64,000 nucleotides of DNA, from positions 1 to 64,000 of the forward strand of contig JAFXCD010000046.1 of NCBI GenBank assembly GCA_017521605.1, in the 5' to 3' direction. The position numbers and the translations under genes are program-made. The DNA comes from Lachnospiraceae bacterium. Its GTDB lineage: Bacteria; Bacillota; Clostridia; Lachnospirales; Lachnospiraceae. Each line of letters starts with the position of its first letter. Positions within the stretch are counted from its first letter, which is position 1. The notes under the pieces were generated by a model. It made no database searches. It was not told the origin of the DNA and saw only the letters and a program-made list of their open reading frames with translations. Positions 52,955 to 63,293 of this stretch are shown one piece after another.

Positions 52955-54042
52955 AAAAAATAAAATTCTTTGCAAGTTTGTTAAAAGAAAGAGACTGGCT
53001 GGAGGAAATGGCCACCCAGGGTTGGTTGTTAACCGACATGACATTGGGCATCATTTATAATTTCAAAGAAATCCCCCCTTGCGAAAAGGTATATGAAATT
53101 GAGCGTTTCGCAGTATCTCCCCACTCTACCATAGCAGACCTCACTGCCAGAACCAACGCGATCAGTCTGGCAAAGGAATTCGGTTGGGAGGTGGCTACCC
53201 ACGATGAAGATATGAATTATTACTTTGTCAAGGACAAAGCCGGCGACGAATCCGATGAGTTTTATGATAATGAAGAAACCCGAAAGGAAAGAGCAGAACG
53301 CTATCGCAATCGCTTGTGTATCGAACACCCACACTTATTAGCAAAGTTTGATATGGTACTTACTGTTTTTTATCTTATCCTTATTGCCTTAATTGCAACC
53401 CTTACAATGAAATCCGACATGGATAAATTAGGATTAATCGTGATATGTGTACTATTGGGTCTTTATTCCTTCAGCGCCTTGAGTACAACCCTTTCCAATT
53501 TACTATACAACAAATGGGGAAATCAATGGTACAAGGAACTTTGTATGACACGTGCCGAATGGGAAAACTACAAAAACTTCACCGAAAAGAAATCCTTCGG
53601 AAAAGTACAGCACCTTCGCTCCTACTTGCAGGAAAAAAGTGAATTCGGATTATCCTTCATCGGATACGAAGGCGGTGTTTACCAGTTTGAAGAGGATACC
53701 CAGAGGTACAATTATTTCATTGATACAAAAAAGAATCTATTGAAGCGTATGAAAAAAGCAGGTGTCAAATTTACAGCAGAAGCAAAGGATTTGTTTTCGA
53801 CAAGTCTGAAATGGTATGAAACCAGTATCGCAGATGCCGCTCAATATGATTTAAAGCCGGTGGCAGTTATCAACCAAAGCATCCTGGTTTACAAGAGACC
53901 TTACTCTGATAAGCATTTGCCTTGGGAAAACGGAAATGAAACCATTGGATACTCGAAACCGACCAGCAAATTCATAATCGCTATGCTTATTCTTTTCTTA
54001 ATTGGTTTTTGTCTGGGTACTGTTTTAAGCCATATTATATAA
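52951..54042 (+). CDS. DUF2812 membrane protein
   Basis: A 363-aa protein. The N-terminal domain (KKIKFFASLLKERDWLEEMATQGWLLTD, then FEWEVATHDEDMNYYFV-like) is DUF2812, commonly linked to PadR genes. Membrane helices lie at about 133-153, 158-178 and 338-358. The function of DUF2812 is not known. It is translationally coupled to padR and followed by two membrane proteases, which suggests a sensing or anti-sigma-like role (inference). Confidence 0.88.
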   Translation: MKKIKFFASLLKERDWLEEMATQGWLLTDMTLGIIYNFKEIPPCEKVYEIERFAVSPHSTIADLTARTNAISLAKEFGWEVATHDEDMNYYFVKDKAGDESDEFYDNEETRKERAERYRNRLCIEHPHLLAKFDMVLTVFYLILIALIATLTMKSDMDKLGLIVICVLLGLYSFSALSTTLSNLLYNKWGNQWYKELCMTRAEWENYKNFTEKKSFGKVQHLRSYLQEKSEFGLSFIGYEGGVYQFEEDTQRYNYFIDTKKNLLKRMKKAGVKFTAEAKDLFSTSLKWYETSIADAAQYDLKPVAVINQSILVYKRPYSDKHLPWENGNETIGYSKPTSKFIIAMLILFLIGFCLGTVLSHII

Positions 54043-54061
54043 ATACCGGGAGGATTTTAAA

Positions 54062-55054
54062 ATGAATCACAAAAAAACTTTTTCAAAAATCGGTCTTATC
54101 CTGTTTATAGGAACTATCCTGAATATTATGATAAGAAGACTCGCCGGCTATTTAAGCATGTTCGTTACATATAGCATCCCAAGTGGAGACTTCCACTTTC
54201 TGGTCCAAATGCTGAGTATGTATTTTGTCACCTTTCCGATTATATTTTTTCTGTTCAAAGCAGTTCCTACACAGCCTGTGATTGAACAGAAAAAGATGAA
54301 AATCAGCCACCTGATTACCACTATTCTGATTAGTTATGCTACCACCTTTTTACTGAATCTCTTGGGTACTCTGATTATCGGAGCTATCGGTATGATGATG
54401 AGCAATGAAGTAGAACATGTAATGATGACCATAACCGGTTCTATCAGCCCTTTTACCAACTTCCTGATTATTGTCATTTGTGCACCGATTATGGAAGAGT
54501 TACTGTTCCGTAAAGCTATTATTAGCAGAGTCTCCCACTACGGAGAAAAAATAGCCATTCTATTTTCCGCAACCCTTTTCGGATTATTCCATGGCAATCT
54601 GTTACAATTCGGATACGCCTTTGTTCTGGGCTTGTTCTTTGGCTTTATCTTTGTTAAAACCGGGCGGCTCCTTTACACCATCCTCCTACATATGTCCGTG
54701 AATTTCCTAGGGTCTTTCATTGGTCCCATTATCTTAGAGAAAACCGGTGCTTTAGAGTTCCTGAACAAATTCAACGAATTATCCGGTAACGAAACATTCT
54801 ATAGCGAGCTGATGGATATTACCATGGAACATATGAATGGTCTGCTACTATTAGGACTGTATGAAATCTTCCTACTGGTAATGGTTATCACCGGTCTGGT
54901 GTTACTCATCAAAAGCAGAAAAAAATTCATCTGTAATCCGGGCGAAATCACCATCGAAAAAGGGAAACGCTTCACCACTATGTTTATTAACTTAGGAGCC
55001 ATTCTGTTTTGCGGTTTCTGGCTGGCACAAATGGTATTGCAGTTATTTGGCTAA
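54062..55054 (+). CDS. CPBP family intramembrane metalloprotease
   Basis: A 330-aa protein with about eight membrane helices. The CPBP (Abi/Rce1) motifs are EELLFRKAII (EExxxR), FGLFHGN (FxxxH) and ILLHMSVNF (third His). Such proteases cleave within membranes and are often linked to peptide maturation or immunity. It is the third gene of the padR cassette; AAAGGAG-like GGGAGG precedes it. Confidence 0.9.
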   Translation: MNHKKTFSKIGLILFIGTILNIMIRRLAGYLSMFVTYSIPSGDFHFLVQMLSMYFVTFPIIFFLFKAVPTQPVIEQKKMKISHLITTILISYATTFLLNLLGTLIIGAIGMMMSNEVEHVMMTITGSISPFTNFLIIVICAPIMEELLFRKAIISRVSHYGEKIAILFSATLFGLFHGNLLQFGYAFVLGLFFGFIFVKTGRLLYTILLHMSVNFLGSFIGPIILEKTGALEFLNKFNELSGNETFYSELMDITMEHMNGLLLLGLYEIFLLVMVITGLVLLIKSRKKFICNPGEITIEKGKRFTTMFINLGAILFCGFWLAQMVLQLFG

Positions 55055-55081
55055 TTATACTATCGAAAGGAACTGTTAAAA

Positions 55082-56227
55082 ATGAAAAAAACAAAAAAGA
55101 AAAAAAGGAACTGGAAAAGTCTGCTCGGTAGTACTATATATTTACTTATCTGTTTTTGTATCGGAATGGGCATGGGCAGATTTTTATCCGCCAACAAAAC
55201 ACCAAATAAAGATGTCGGAAGTATACTCTTCATTTTCTTTTTTAGTATATTTATTTTTTACCTGTCCTGCTTACTGCAGATGATTGTACATGAAGCAGGA
55301 CACCTGGTTTGCGGTCTGTTAACCGGATATCAGTTTTCTTCCTTCCGTATTGGCAGCTTTATGTGGATAAAAGATAATGACAAACTACGACTGAAACGCT
55401 ATTCACTGGCAGGCACCGGGGGACAATGCCTAATGTCCCCACCGGATTTGCAAGACGATAAAATCCCTTATGTACTATACAATTTGGGCGGTTGCCTGGC
55501 CAATCTGTTACTTTCTGTCATTTGCCTGTTGCTTTTCCTATTCTTTCGGGAATATCGATACACAGCCCTATTCCTGATTATATGCGCAATTGTAGGGCTA
55601 CTGTTTGCCTTACTGAATGGTATCCCCATACGCGATATAAGTAACGATGGCTACAATGCACTGAATCTCGGCAAAGATAAGGAGGCTCTCAGAGCCTTCT
55701 GGATTCAGCTGAAAACAAATCAGCAATACTCTTTAGGAAAGCATCTCAAGGATTTACCAGAGGAGTGGTTTACTCTTCCCCCCGAGGATAAGCTGGACAA
55801 TAGCATCATTGCAACCATTGCCGTTTTTCGTTGCAATTATTTGATGGACCAGGGCAAATACGAAGAAGCAGATTCCTTAATGGAAGACCTTCTACAGAAG
55901 AAAACAGGTATGGTAGGTATTCATCGTCACCTACTGATTAATGACCGTATCTTTTGTAAAATAATCAGTGAAAACAGCAAAGAGCAGATTGATGAACTTC
56001 TTACAAAAGAACAAATGAACTTCATGAAAAGCATGAAAACCAATCCCAGCATCCTACGAACCGGTTACCTATATACCAAATATATTAAAAAGGATGAATC
56101 GCTGGCGAACAAAGCTATGGCTGCCTTTGAAAAAACAGCCGCCAGATATCCCTATCCACAGGATATCGAGTCCGAGCGGGAAATGATTGTATATGCAACA
56201 GAGAAAAAAGAGACCAGCAACGAATAA
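55082..56227 (+). CDS. M50-like membrane metalloprotease with C-terminal helical repeat region
   Basis: A 381-aa protein: a helix at about 17-35, then LSCLLQMIVHEAGHLVCGLLTG with the zinc motif HEAGH, and further helices at about 130-155 and 160-180, as in site-2-protease-like families. No distant second NPDG-type Asp motif is obvious. The C-terminal half (195-381) is soluble, helical and TPR-like. It closes the cassette; AAAGGAAC precedes the ATG. The target is unknown. Confidence 0.82.
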   Translation: MKKTKKKKRNWKSLLGSTIYLLICFCIGMGMGRFLSANKTPNKDVGSILFIFFFSIFIFYLSCLLQMIVHEAGHLVCGLLTGYQFSSFRIGSFMWIKDNDKLRLKRYSLAGTGGQCLMSPPDLQDDKIPYVLYNLGGCLANLLLSVICLLLFLFFREYRYTALFLIICAIVGLLFALLNGIPIRDISNDGYNALNLGKDKEALRAFWIQLKTNQQYSLGKHLKDLPEEWFTLPPEDKLDNSIIATIAVFRCNYLMDQGKYEEADSLMEDLLQKKTGMVGIHRHLLINDRIFCKIISENSKEQIDELLTKEQMNFMKSMKTNPSILRTGYLYTKYIKKDESLANKAMAAFEKTAARYPYPQDIESEREMIVYATEKKETSNE

Positions 56228-56233
56228 TATTCA

Positions 56234-56260
56234 AGCCGTCCGGTTTTCAACCGGGCGGCT
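56234..56260. terminator. Hairpin between convergent padR cassette and metK
   Basis: AGCCG/CGGCT with CCGGTT/AACCGG and one bulge; the following T content is weak on both strands. Confidence 0.55.
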
Positions 56261-56275
56261 CGCCTTATTCTCTCG

Positions 56276-57469
56276 TTATAAGTATTTCTTCAAATCCTCT
56301 ACCTTATCCAGTGCTTCCCAAGGTAAATTCAAATCATTACGTCCGAAATGTCCGTATGCAGAAGTCTGCTTGTAGATAGGTCTGCGCAGGTCAAGCATCT
56401 TAATGATACCTGCCGGACGCAGATCAAAGTTCTCTCGGATGATACCTACCAGCTTCTCGTCTGCAATCTTGCCGGTACCAAAGGTATCCACCATTACAGA
56501 AGTAGGATGTGCCACACCGATAGCATAGGAAAGCTGAATTTCACACTTATCGGCAAGGCCTGCTGCTACGATGTTCTTTGCTACATAACGTGCTGCATAT
56601 GCTGCTGAACGATCTACCTTGGTACAGTCCTTTCCGGAAAAAGCACCGCCGCCATGGCGAGCATATCCACCATAGGTATCTACGATAATCTTACGACCGG
56701 TCAAACCGCTGTCACCATTAGGTCCGCCGATAACGAAACGTCCGGTAGGGTTGATGAAGAATTTGGTATCTGCATCAATCATCTCTGCGGGAAGTACCGG
56801 GTCAAATACATACTTCTTGATATCTGCATGAATCTGCTCCTGAGTTACTGCCGCATCATGCTGGGTAGATAAAACTACCGCTTCCAGACGATAAGGCTTA
56901 CCGTTTTCATCATATTCTACAGAAACCTGGCTCTTTCCATCAGGTCTTAAATAAGTCAATGTACCGTCCTTACGAACCTCGGTCAGCTTCTTGGTTAATT
57001 TATGAGCCAAAGAAATAGGGTAAGGCATATATTCTTCTGTTTCATTAGAAGCATAACCAAACATCATACCCTGGTCACCTGCGCCGATGGCTTCGATTTC
57101 TGCATCAGTCATTTCGCCATCCTTTGCTTCCTTTGCCTTATCAACACCCATAGCGATATCTGTGGACTGCTTGTCCAAAGAAACCATTACCGCACAGGTA
57201 TTGCCGTCAAAGCCCTTTTCTGAGCTGTCATAACCGATTTCGGTCACGGTCTGACGTACAATGCTTGGGATATCCACGTTCGCCTTGGTAGTGATTTCGC
57301 CCATTACCAGTACGAAACCGGTATTGGTACAGGTCTCACAAGCTACACGACTATAAGGGTCCTGTGCCATTAACGCATCTAAAACAGCGTCAGAAACTGC
57401 ATCACAAATTTTGTCCGGATGACCTTCGGTTACAGATTCGGAAGTAAATAATCTTTTTTCTTTTTCCAT
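56276..57469 (-). CDS. metK: S-adenosylmethionine synthetase
   Basis: A 397-aa enzyme that makes SAM from methionine and [71 protein letters not shown] and [20 protein letters not shown] are all signatures of the family. The start at 57469 follows AAAGGAG; a longer upstream frame runs through the riboswitch terminator region. An S-box riboswitch lies directly upstream. Confidence 0.97.
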   Translation of the reverse strand: MEKEKRLFTSESVTEGHPDKICDAVSDAVLDALMAQDPYSRVACETCTNTGFVLVMGEITTKANVDIPSIVRQTVTEIGYDSSEKGFDGNTCAVMVSLDKQSTDIAMGVDKAKEAKDGEMTDAEIEAIGAGDQGMMFGYASNETEEYMPYPISLAHKLTKKLTEVRKDGTLTYLRPDGKSQVSVEYDENGKPYRLEAVVLSTQHDAAVTQEQIHADIKKYVFDPVLPAEMIDADTKFFINPTGRFVIGGPNGDSGLTGRKIIVDTYGGYARHGGGAFSGKDCTKVDRSAAYAARYVAKNIVAAGLADKCEIQLSYAIGVAHPTSVMVDTFGTGKIADEKLVGIIRENFDLRPAGIIKMLDLRRPIYKQTSAYGHFGRNDLNLPWEALDKVEDLKKYL

Positions 57470-57522
57470 GTTTTTCTCCTTTTGTTGGTTGGGGTGGTCT
57501 GCACCGACTCTAAATATAGAAA

Positions 57523-57669
57523 GAGTCCGCAATAATGCGGACTCCTATCATGTCGATAATCAAATCCACTTATTGTTCAAGCTGTTACTCTTGCTCAGGT
57601 TGGCACCTTCCTTTTCAGGGGTTGCCGTGGCTTCACAGGTCCTCTGTACCTCCACCACTCTGAATAAGT
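57523..57669 (-). promoter_or_regulatory. SAM-I (S-box) riboswitch with terminator, controlling metK
   Basis: The aptamer runs from 57669 down to 57568 on the minus strand, closed by ACTTATT/AATAAGT. Its core carries GGTGGAGG, GAAGCC, CGGCAACC and AAGGTGCCAAC, the conserved S-box positions. The terminator stem GAGTCCGC/GCGGACTC with TTTC lies at 57523-57544. SAM binding should favour this terminator and shut off metK. Confidence 0.93.
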
Positions 57670-57760
57670 CGAAATCCTATTAAATTCTTTCGTGATTACA
57701 ATACACTATTCAAAGGTACTTGTCAATCGCTTTTCTTCAAAATCCAGCAATTTCCTTCAT

Positions 57761-60046
57761 TTATTTCTGCTCATCCAGATATAATTGCACGCGACTATCA
57801 ACATTATCTGCCGTCTTATTCGCATCCTGCACACCATTATAGAACAATTCTGCCTCCTGCATGATAATATCTGATATTGCTTCTATACGGAAGGGTGTGG
57901 GGCCACAATTCTCCAAAAAGTCCAGATATTCATCAAAGTAAGGGGTTCCATCCGGCTTGGCTTCCAGAATAATATAACTGCCCGCACTTGTCTTATAATG
58001 TGGTCTGGTATCCCACTCAGGAATAAACATACTCTCCTCTACTACCTTTCTGTGAATGGTATTCCCCTGTACCTTTCTTTGATTCCTAAGAGACAATACC
58101 TCCTCTAAATAATCTGCAATATCCTCTTTATATTGAGAATTCTTATTGACCACCAAAAACTCCGTGCATATCCAATTTCCCACATACTTCTTTTCCGAAG
58201 GTTGCCCTACCGGATGACACTCTTCACCCATCCTACGCATATCCTCGCAAAAAGCATACACTGCCGGTATAGTTGTATTCACACCCAAATATTGTCCGTT
58301 TTGCACATCCTCTATACTTGCATGCTGTGCCTTCTCGGTATATTGCTTAGTCAGTTCTAAAATCCGCGCAAATTCCTTTCTGTCAAAATGACTTTCCCCT
58401 TTCACGAAATCAACAAAGGGAGAATCTGTCATATCATAACAAACCAGATTATACAACATACTTTTACCCGGGTATACATTTCCAGCAGCATCACAAAACA
58501 GTCCTTCCAGATCCTGTTTCTTTTCCATAAGCTCCAAAATATCCAATGCACTCCAACCGGCTTCCGGCCAAGTAGACTTTGCTGTAAAAATTGTTTCTGC
58601 ATATCCCTGCGTAACCAATCCCACGAACTCACCATTTATGGTGCCGGAAGCAATAATGCCATCAAAAATCCCTTCTATCATTTCCGGTTCAATCAGTTCT
58701 GACAATTCCACAATCATACCTTTTTCCTGCAAAAGACGCATATCCTCCGCACTGACCCAAAGCATATCCGGTCCACCACCATTTGCCATATCCGTCAGAA
58801 TTCTGGTACGCGTAGCATCCATCTCACCGGATTTCTTTTCATACTTTATCACAGTACCGGGATGCTTACGGGAATATGAAGCCGCACAGCTTTGAAGATA
58901 ATTATTATCAAATGTAAGACTGGCTATTGTTATGGTCTTCTCCCCATCTCCTAACTCACCGGGACTTAACACATATGCTGCCTTTTCTTCACCTCCATAC
59001 TGATACAAAAGCACTTCACCCTTCTCATCGCAATCTACAAATACCCATTGTAAGTCACTAATTCCATTGTCACTGAATGAAAAAATACTTTCACAGACTC
59101 CGGTTCTTATATTCCAACGATACAGCATATTTCCCAAAACATAATATACATAACTGTACTCTGTCACTCTTGCATTATTAAAATAGGCTTTACTGATAGA
59201 AGCTAATGTTTTGGGCACAGTACTCTCTCCATCCAGCCAAAGAAGCTTACCTACCCATTCATTATAATCAGACAGGCTAAATGCTACCGTACCATCCGGC
59301 AACAAAATCTGTCCTTGGATATTTACCTTCTTATCATTGGAATAGTCGCAGACCAGTGTTTCTTTTCCCTCCTTATCTATCATAAACACCTCCGATGTCC
59401 CCATATCAAGATAGTAAGAATTTCCATAGTTATCAAAAAACGGTTCTCTTGGCAACATAATCCCCAATGGACTCTCTTCCAGAAGTCCATGTCCCTCATA
59501 AAATGGATACAAGGAGGTTTCATATAAAAACTTCCCTTCCATGTTCATATGTAATGCAATACAATCTATTATTTTTGTATCTTCCGTTTCGATGACAAAA
59601 AATACAATTTCCTCTCCACTTACTACCTGCATATGAACTATAGTTCTATGAGTTATTCCCAGCTCTTCTTTATCCAATTCCATACAGCTTTTTTCTTTGG
59701 TATCTCCATCCAGCTTATGCAAAAAATACCGCATTCCACCTTCTATGCTATATTCTTGTAAAAGATATAAATCTCCCCCATAATTGGCATAAGATTCACT
59801 CAGAAAAGTATACTCAAATTCCGGCACCTCCCACTCTAAGGGAATATACTCCATGATAGACAAAGGAGTTCCTTCCACTATTTCTTCAAACGCTTTCCAC
59901 TCCTGGCTTTTCCAGTCATATTCTACCAAGGGTTCCTGCGTAGGCACCGGTGTTTCCTGTGTTTTCTCTTCCACAGAAGCCTTATTGCATCCGGTAATTA
60001 GACACAGTAACAATAGCAATAGTATGCATTTAATCTTTCCTCTCAT
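57761..60046 (-). CDS. Lipoprotein with a propeller-like N-terminal region and a solute-binding domain
   Basis: A 761-aa lipoprotein, MRGKIKCILLLLLLCLITGC (lipobox LITGC). The N-terminal two fifths (60-390) show repeated strand pairs of a beta-propeller kind (PLWLDGESTV, LGNMLYRWNIRTG). From about 395 to 740 it is a family-1 extracellular solute-binding protein: YLQSCAASYSRKHPGTVIKYEK, DMANGGGPDMLWVSA, and GINGEFVGLV-like segments. There is no permease nearby, so it is orphan, perhaps a sensor or a shared binding protein. The start at 60046 follows GGAGGC. Confidence 0.83.
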   Translation of the reverse strand: MRGKIKCILLLLLLCLITGCNKASVEEKTQETPVPTQEPLVEYDWKSQEWKAFEEIVEGTPLSIMEYIPLEWEVPEFEYTFLSESYANYGGDLYLLQEYSIEGGMRYFLHKLDGDTKEKSCMELDKEELGITHRTIVHMQVVSGEEIVFFVIETEDTKIIDCIALHMNMEGKFLYETSLYPFYEGHGLLEESPLGIMLPREPFFDNYGNSYYLDMGTSEVFMIDKEGKETLVCDYSNDKKVNIQGQILLPDGTVAFSLSDYNEWVGKLLWLDGESTVPKTLASISKAYFNNARVTEYSYVYYVLGNMLYRWNIRTGVCESIFSFSDNGISDLQWVFVDCDEKGEVLLYQYGGEEKAAYVLSPGELGDGEKTITIASLTFDNNYLQSCAASYSRKHPGTVIKYEKKSGEMDATRTRILTDMANGGGPDMLWVSAEDMRLLQEKGMIVELSELIEPEMIEGIFDGIIASGTINGEFVGLVTQGYAETIFTAKSTWPEAGWSALDILELMEKKQDLEGLFCDAAGNVYPGKSMLYNLVCYDMTDSPFVDFVKGESHFDRKEFARILELTKQYTEKAQHASIEDVQNGQYLGVNTTIPAVYAFCEDMRRMGEECHPVGQPSEKKYVGNWICTEFLVVNKNSQYKEDIADYLEEVLSLRNQRKVQGNTIHRKVVEESMFIPEWDTRPHYKTSAGSYIILEAKPDGTPYFDEYLDFLENCGPTPFRIEAISDIIMQEAELFYNGVQDANKTADNVDSRVQLYLDEQK

Positions 60047-60084
60047 AAAAACGCCTCCAATCCATTCTCTCATAAGCACTTGGA

Positions 60085-60200
60085 GCCATACAATAAAACA
60101 ACTGTATGGCCCCTGTCATCTTGATTATACCTTATTTCAACAGAAACGTTTCTTATATCTTTCTTACAAATTCTTACGAATTCTTACGAATTCCTTACGA
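60085..60200. repeat. Hairpin and 10-bp tandem repeats at the MutS gene end
   Basis: GCCATAC/GTATGGC (60085-60110) is a possible weak terminator. At 60161-60200 four near-identical 10-bp units (TTCTTACGAA) overlap the stop of the MutS-like gene; copy-number slippage there would change its C-terminal residues. The rest of 60047-60183 is unremarkable. Confidence 0.6.
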
Positions 60201-61797
60201 TTTTGTCATACAAATCCAGACCAAAGCTGGTCAGCTCCGGCTCGTGCTGAATCATCTTAAAGGTACGGTTACCATTGGGTAAACGCTGGGCACTGAAAAA
60301 CTCCACACCATGTGCCGCTTCATCGTACATTCTCTGTGCAAAGGAAAGCAGATGGGTTACGGTCAGTACTTTTACCCCGGCCTCATTCAATGCCTTAATA
60401 ATATCATAAGCAATTACAGAGCCTTCCTTCTCCGTGGTAGTAGCGAAAGACTCATTAAGAAGCACCAGGCTTCTGTCACCCAGATGCTCAATAATCTGGT
60501 TCATACGTCCCAACTCCTCATCCAGACGGCCACTGTTCATGGCACTGTCCTCGCGTCTGGTAAAGTGTGTAAACAGTGACGGAAAGATGCCACTTTCGAA
60601 GCTTTGGGCTGTTACCATAAGTCCACACTGCATCAGTACCTGGGCAATTCCCACACTACGCAGGAAGGTGGATTTACCACCCTGATTGGCACCGGTAACA
60701 ATAAGTAACATCATATCCTCCATATCGCAGGTATTACCTACCGGCAGGATACGCTGTTCCATAGCCATAACCACTTCCTTCAGCTCCTTAAAACGAAGAG
60801 TTCCCTTATCGGTAACCTTGGGATAACAATACTCTAACTCAAATCGTTTAAAGTGATCTGCCAGATTTACTGCTCCACGATAGAAGGCAGTCTGAAAATG
60901 CAAGTGGTCAAAGAATTTTTGGAATCGGAACATGAATTTGCTACAATAATTCATCACATGTCGCACAATTCCCCAATCCAAGTGATCCGCATCATCCTTC
61001 AAAAGGGTATCCTCCGGAATCTGTATACTATCCGGTACTCTGGAATGAATAAAGGTCTGCACCTTACTAATGGTGCTTGCCGGAGAACGATATTTCTTTA
61101 TCTCACTAGTCAGGGACTCCAACTTAAAACCTTCCAGCTTAAAGCCCTCTCCTAAGGTACATTCCATGACCATATGGGGACGCATAATCAATTTATTACC
61201 GCTTATCTCATCCACTGTCATACCTTCCCCATAAAAGGATATATCCATCAATATTTGCTGCAGACTCTCCTGCACCTTATCGGTGAAAATTACATCCAGT
61301 CGATTCTTCAGTTCTTTATAGCCGGGAGACATTAGCTTTCCTTCATACTCCTGACAAAGTGCTTTTATTCTAGTCAAACCATCACAAAAGAGCTCCATCA
61401 GATGAATATCGCCTACCAGATTACTGACAGGGTCCTTGTATCCTACCTTTTGCTTGTCCTTACGCCCCAACTCATCCCACTTTTTCAGCACTTCACTGCT
61501 GATATTATACAATCGTATGGTAAATTCCGGATTCTCCAAACTATCCCTTAACACCTGCTGCCGATAACGAATCTCCTCCTCTGTTTCCAAAGGTACCATC
61601 ATCACCGTCTTCATGGTCTCCTCTATGAAGGTGTCCGGAGTACTAATTTCCTTTACATTATCACCATCCCAAATCACTTCCCGGGCAGCCATCATATACA
61701 AAATACGCAGTCCTAAATCCTGAATAATACTCTTTTCATCAAAATAAGGCTTTACATCTATCCATTCTTTATCCTGATACAATAAATAGGTCTTCAT
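60184..61797 (-). CDS. MutS-like ATPase A
   Basis: A 537-aa protein related to the core and ATPase domains of MutS, with no N-terminal mismatch-recognition domain. Walker A is TGANQGGKSTFLRSVG; the Walker B position reads LVLLNESFATTTEKEG, with Asn in place of the usual Asp of DE. The ST motif region MNSGRLDEELGRM is also present. Its start overlaps the stop of the second ATPase gene by 4 bases. The partner is probably the second protein, forming a heterodimer. Its role (DNA repair, recombination or other) is not known. Confidence 0.85.
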   Translation of the reverse strand: MKTYLLYQDKEWIDVKPYFDEKSIIQDLGLRILYMMAAREVIWDGDNVKEISTPDTFIEETMKTVMMVPLETEEEIRYRQQVLRDSLENPEFTIRLYNISSEVLKKWDELGRKDKQKVGYKDPVSNLVGDIHLMELFCDGLTRIKALCQEYEGKLMSPGYKELKNRLDVIFTDKVQESLQQILMDISFYGEGMTVDEISGNKLIMRPHMVMECTLGEGFKLEGFKLESLTSEIKKYRSPASTISKVQTFIHSRVPDSIQIPEDTLLKDDADHLDWGIVRHVMNYCSKFMFRFQKFFDHLHFQTAFYRGAVNLADHFKRFELEYCYPKVTDKGTLRFKELKEVVMAMEQRILPVGNTCDMEDMMLLIVTGANQGGKSTFLRSVGIAQVLMQCGLMVTAQSFESGIFPSLFTHFTRREDSAMNSGRLDEELGRMNQIIEHLGDRSLVLLNESFATTTEKEGSVIAYDIIKALNEAGVKVLTVTHLLSFAQRMYDEAAHGVEFFSAQRLPNGNRTFKMIQHEPELTSFGLDLYDKIVRNS

Positions 61798-63293
61798 GAT
61801 AGTCTCTCCTTTAACTGCTCATATTTCAGACGATACTTATTCACCTGATTGATGGCACAGGCTATATCTTCCGCTTCCTTGCGGACAATCTTGTGATTTT
61901 GTTTGCCCTGTTCATCCAGCATGGCACGCATACTTACCACACTTTCATGAGCCTCCGTCAGCTCTTTCAAATGGGTCACATATATACCTCTGCATTTTTG
62001 TCCGATAAAATGTTGCAATACACGTTGTCCCATAATAATGGCATCATAATTAGCCGCAGTAGTAAACAACTCATTAATAACCACAAAATCATTATGACTC
62101 TCTACATTCATCATAGGCTTTAAACGCACCAATTCCTCCTGCAGCTTACCTCTACCGGTTTCCACACTTTCCTCCACTGTAAAATGGGTTAGTATGTGGT
62201 TAAAATAGTGGACATTGGCTGCCATAGCCGGCACATCCAGCCCCATCTTGGTAAAGTACATCATCTGTCCTAAGCTTCTGGCAAAGGTAGTCTTACCACC
62301 CTGATTAGGACCTGTCAGAACAATAAAGGTTTCCCCTTCATGATACACAAAATCATTGCTGGTTACTTCCTTGTTATCCTCACTGTTTACACAAGCCAGT
62401 GCCAAATCATAAAGTCCTGTAGCAAACATATCTTGCTTTGCATCTACAGAAGGTGCCGTAAAAGCAAAGCCCAGCTTTTGCATCTTTTCTTCATATTTAT
62501 AGAAGGCAAGATAATATGGCAATTCCTTACCCAGCTGTATGTATACCTCTTTTGCATAGTCCTTGTACTTTTCATAGAAACCAGTGGTCTTTTTAAACAG
62601 TTCCGGCTTCTTTTTTTGCAAAATCTCTATAATCAGCATTTCTAAAGATACCAAATCCGGATTTTCTACAAAAGGACTCTTCATAGGTTTCTCCGGCTCG
62701 GTAAGATTGTCTTTCAGGAAGGTATCATAAGTTCCCGGAATATCCCCCTCCGACACAACCACCTGATTATCATTATAACTAATTGTAAAATGAAAGCTGT
62801 TTCTCTCCTGTACAAGCTCTCCTGCCTGCTGATACATGGTTTTGAACTCTTCCGAAGTAAGGTACTGTTCCAAATCGGTTCTTAGCTCAATCATTCCCTG
62901 AGAACGGATATCTGCTTCCTGTAAAGCTGCAAGCAGCTCCTGCAAAGCTTTCCCATATTGAAGCACCTCTGAAATATGCCAGGCAGCTTTCTGAATCTCT
63001 CTTTTCACAAACTCTTTCGTCTTAATAATTTCCCCATGCTGCTTCATACCCTTTACAAAATTCATCAAAGCAACATTTAAACTTTCTATTTTTATGTCTG
63101 CCATAACAGCACGGCGGTAATCCTCGCTCTCCTTATCTGCGGGCAAATAATAATAGAAGGAGCTGATATTCTCTCCCCAATTCCTACAAATCCTGTCAAT
63201 AATCTGATCCAGATTAAAATCTACATAAAAGCTGGGGCGTATCTCGTCCTTATAGGAGCTGTTATGTAAATCTAAAATACTCTCAAATGCCAT
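61794..63293 (-). CDS. MutS-like ATPase B
   Basis: A 499-aa paralogue of the downstream gene. Walker A is LTGPNQGGKTTFARSLG; the Walker B-like stretch is DFVVINELFTTAANYD, again with Asn where Asp is expected. A helical core (100-300) resembles the MutS lever/connector region. No mismatch-binding or Smr endonuclease domain is present, so this is neither canonical MutS nor MutS2. AAGGAGG-like GGGAGGGAA precedes the start. The two genes overlap by ATGA and should be made at matched levels. Confidence 0.84.
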   Translation of the reverse strand: MAFESILDLHNSSYKDEIRPSFYVDFNLDQIIDRICRNWGENISSFYYYLPADKESEDYRRAVMADIKIESLNVALMNFVKGMKQHGEIIKTKEFVKREIQKAAWHISEVLQYGKALQELLAALQEADIRSQGMIELRTDLEQYLTSEEFKTMYQQAGELVQERNSFHFTISYNDNQVVVSEGDIPGTYDTFLKDNLTEPEKPMKSPFVENPDLVSLEMLIIEILQKKKPELFKKTTGFYEKYKDYAKEVYIQLGKELPYYLAFYKYEEKMQKLGFAFTAPSVDAKQDMFATGLYDLALACVNSEDNKEVTSNDFVYHEGETFIVLTGPNQGGKTTFARSLGQMMYFTKMGLDVPAMAANVHYFNHILTHFTVEESVETGRGKLQEELVRLKPMMNVESHNDFVVINELFTTAANYDAIIMGQRVLQHFIGQKCRGIYVTHLKELTEAHESVVSMRAMLDEQGKQNHKIVRKEAEDIACAINQVNKYRLKYEQLKERLS

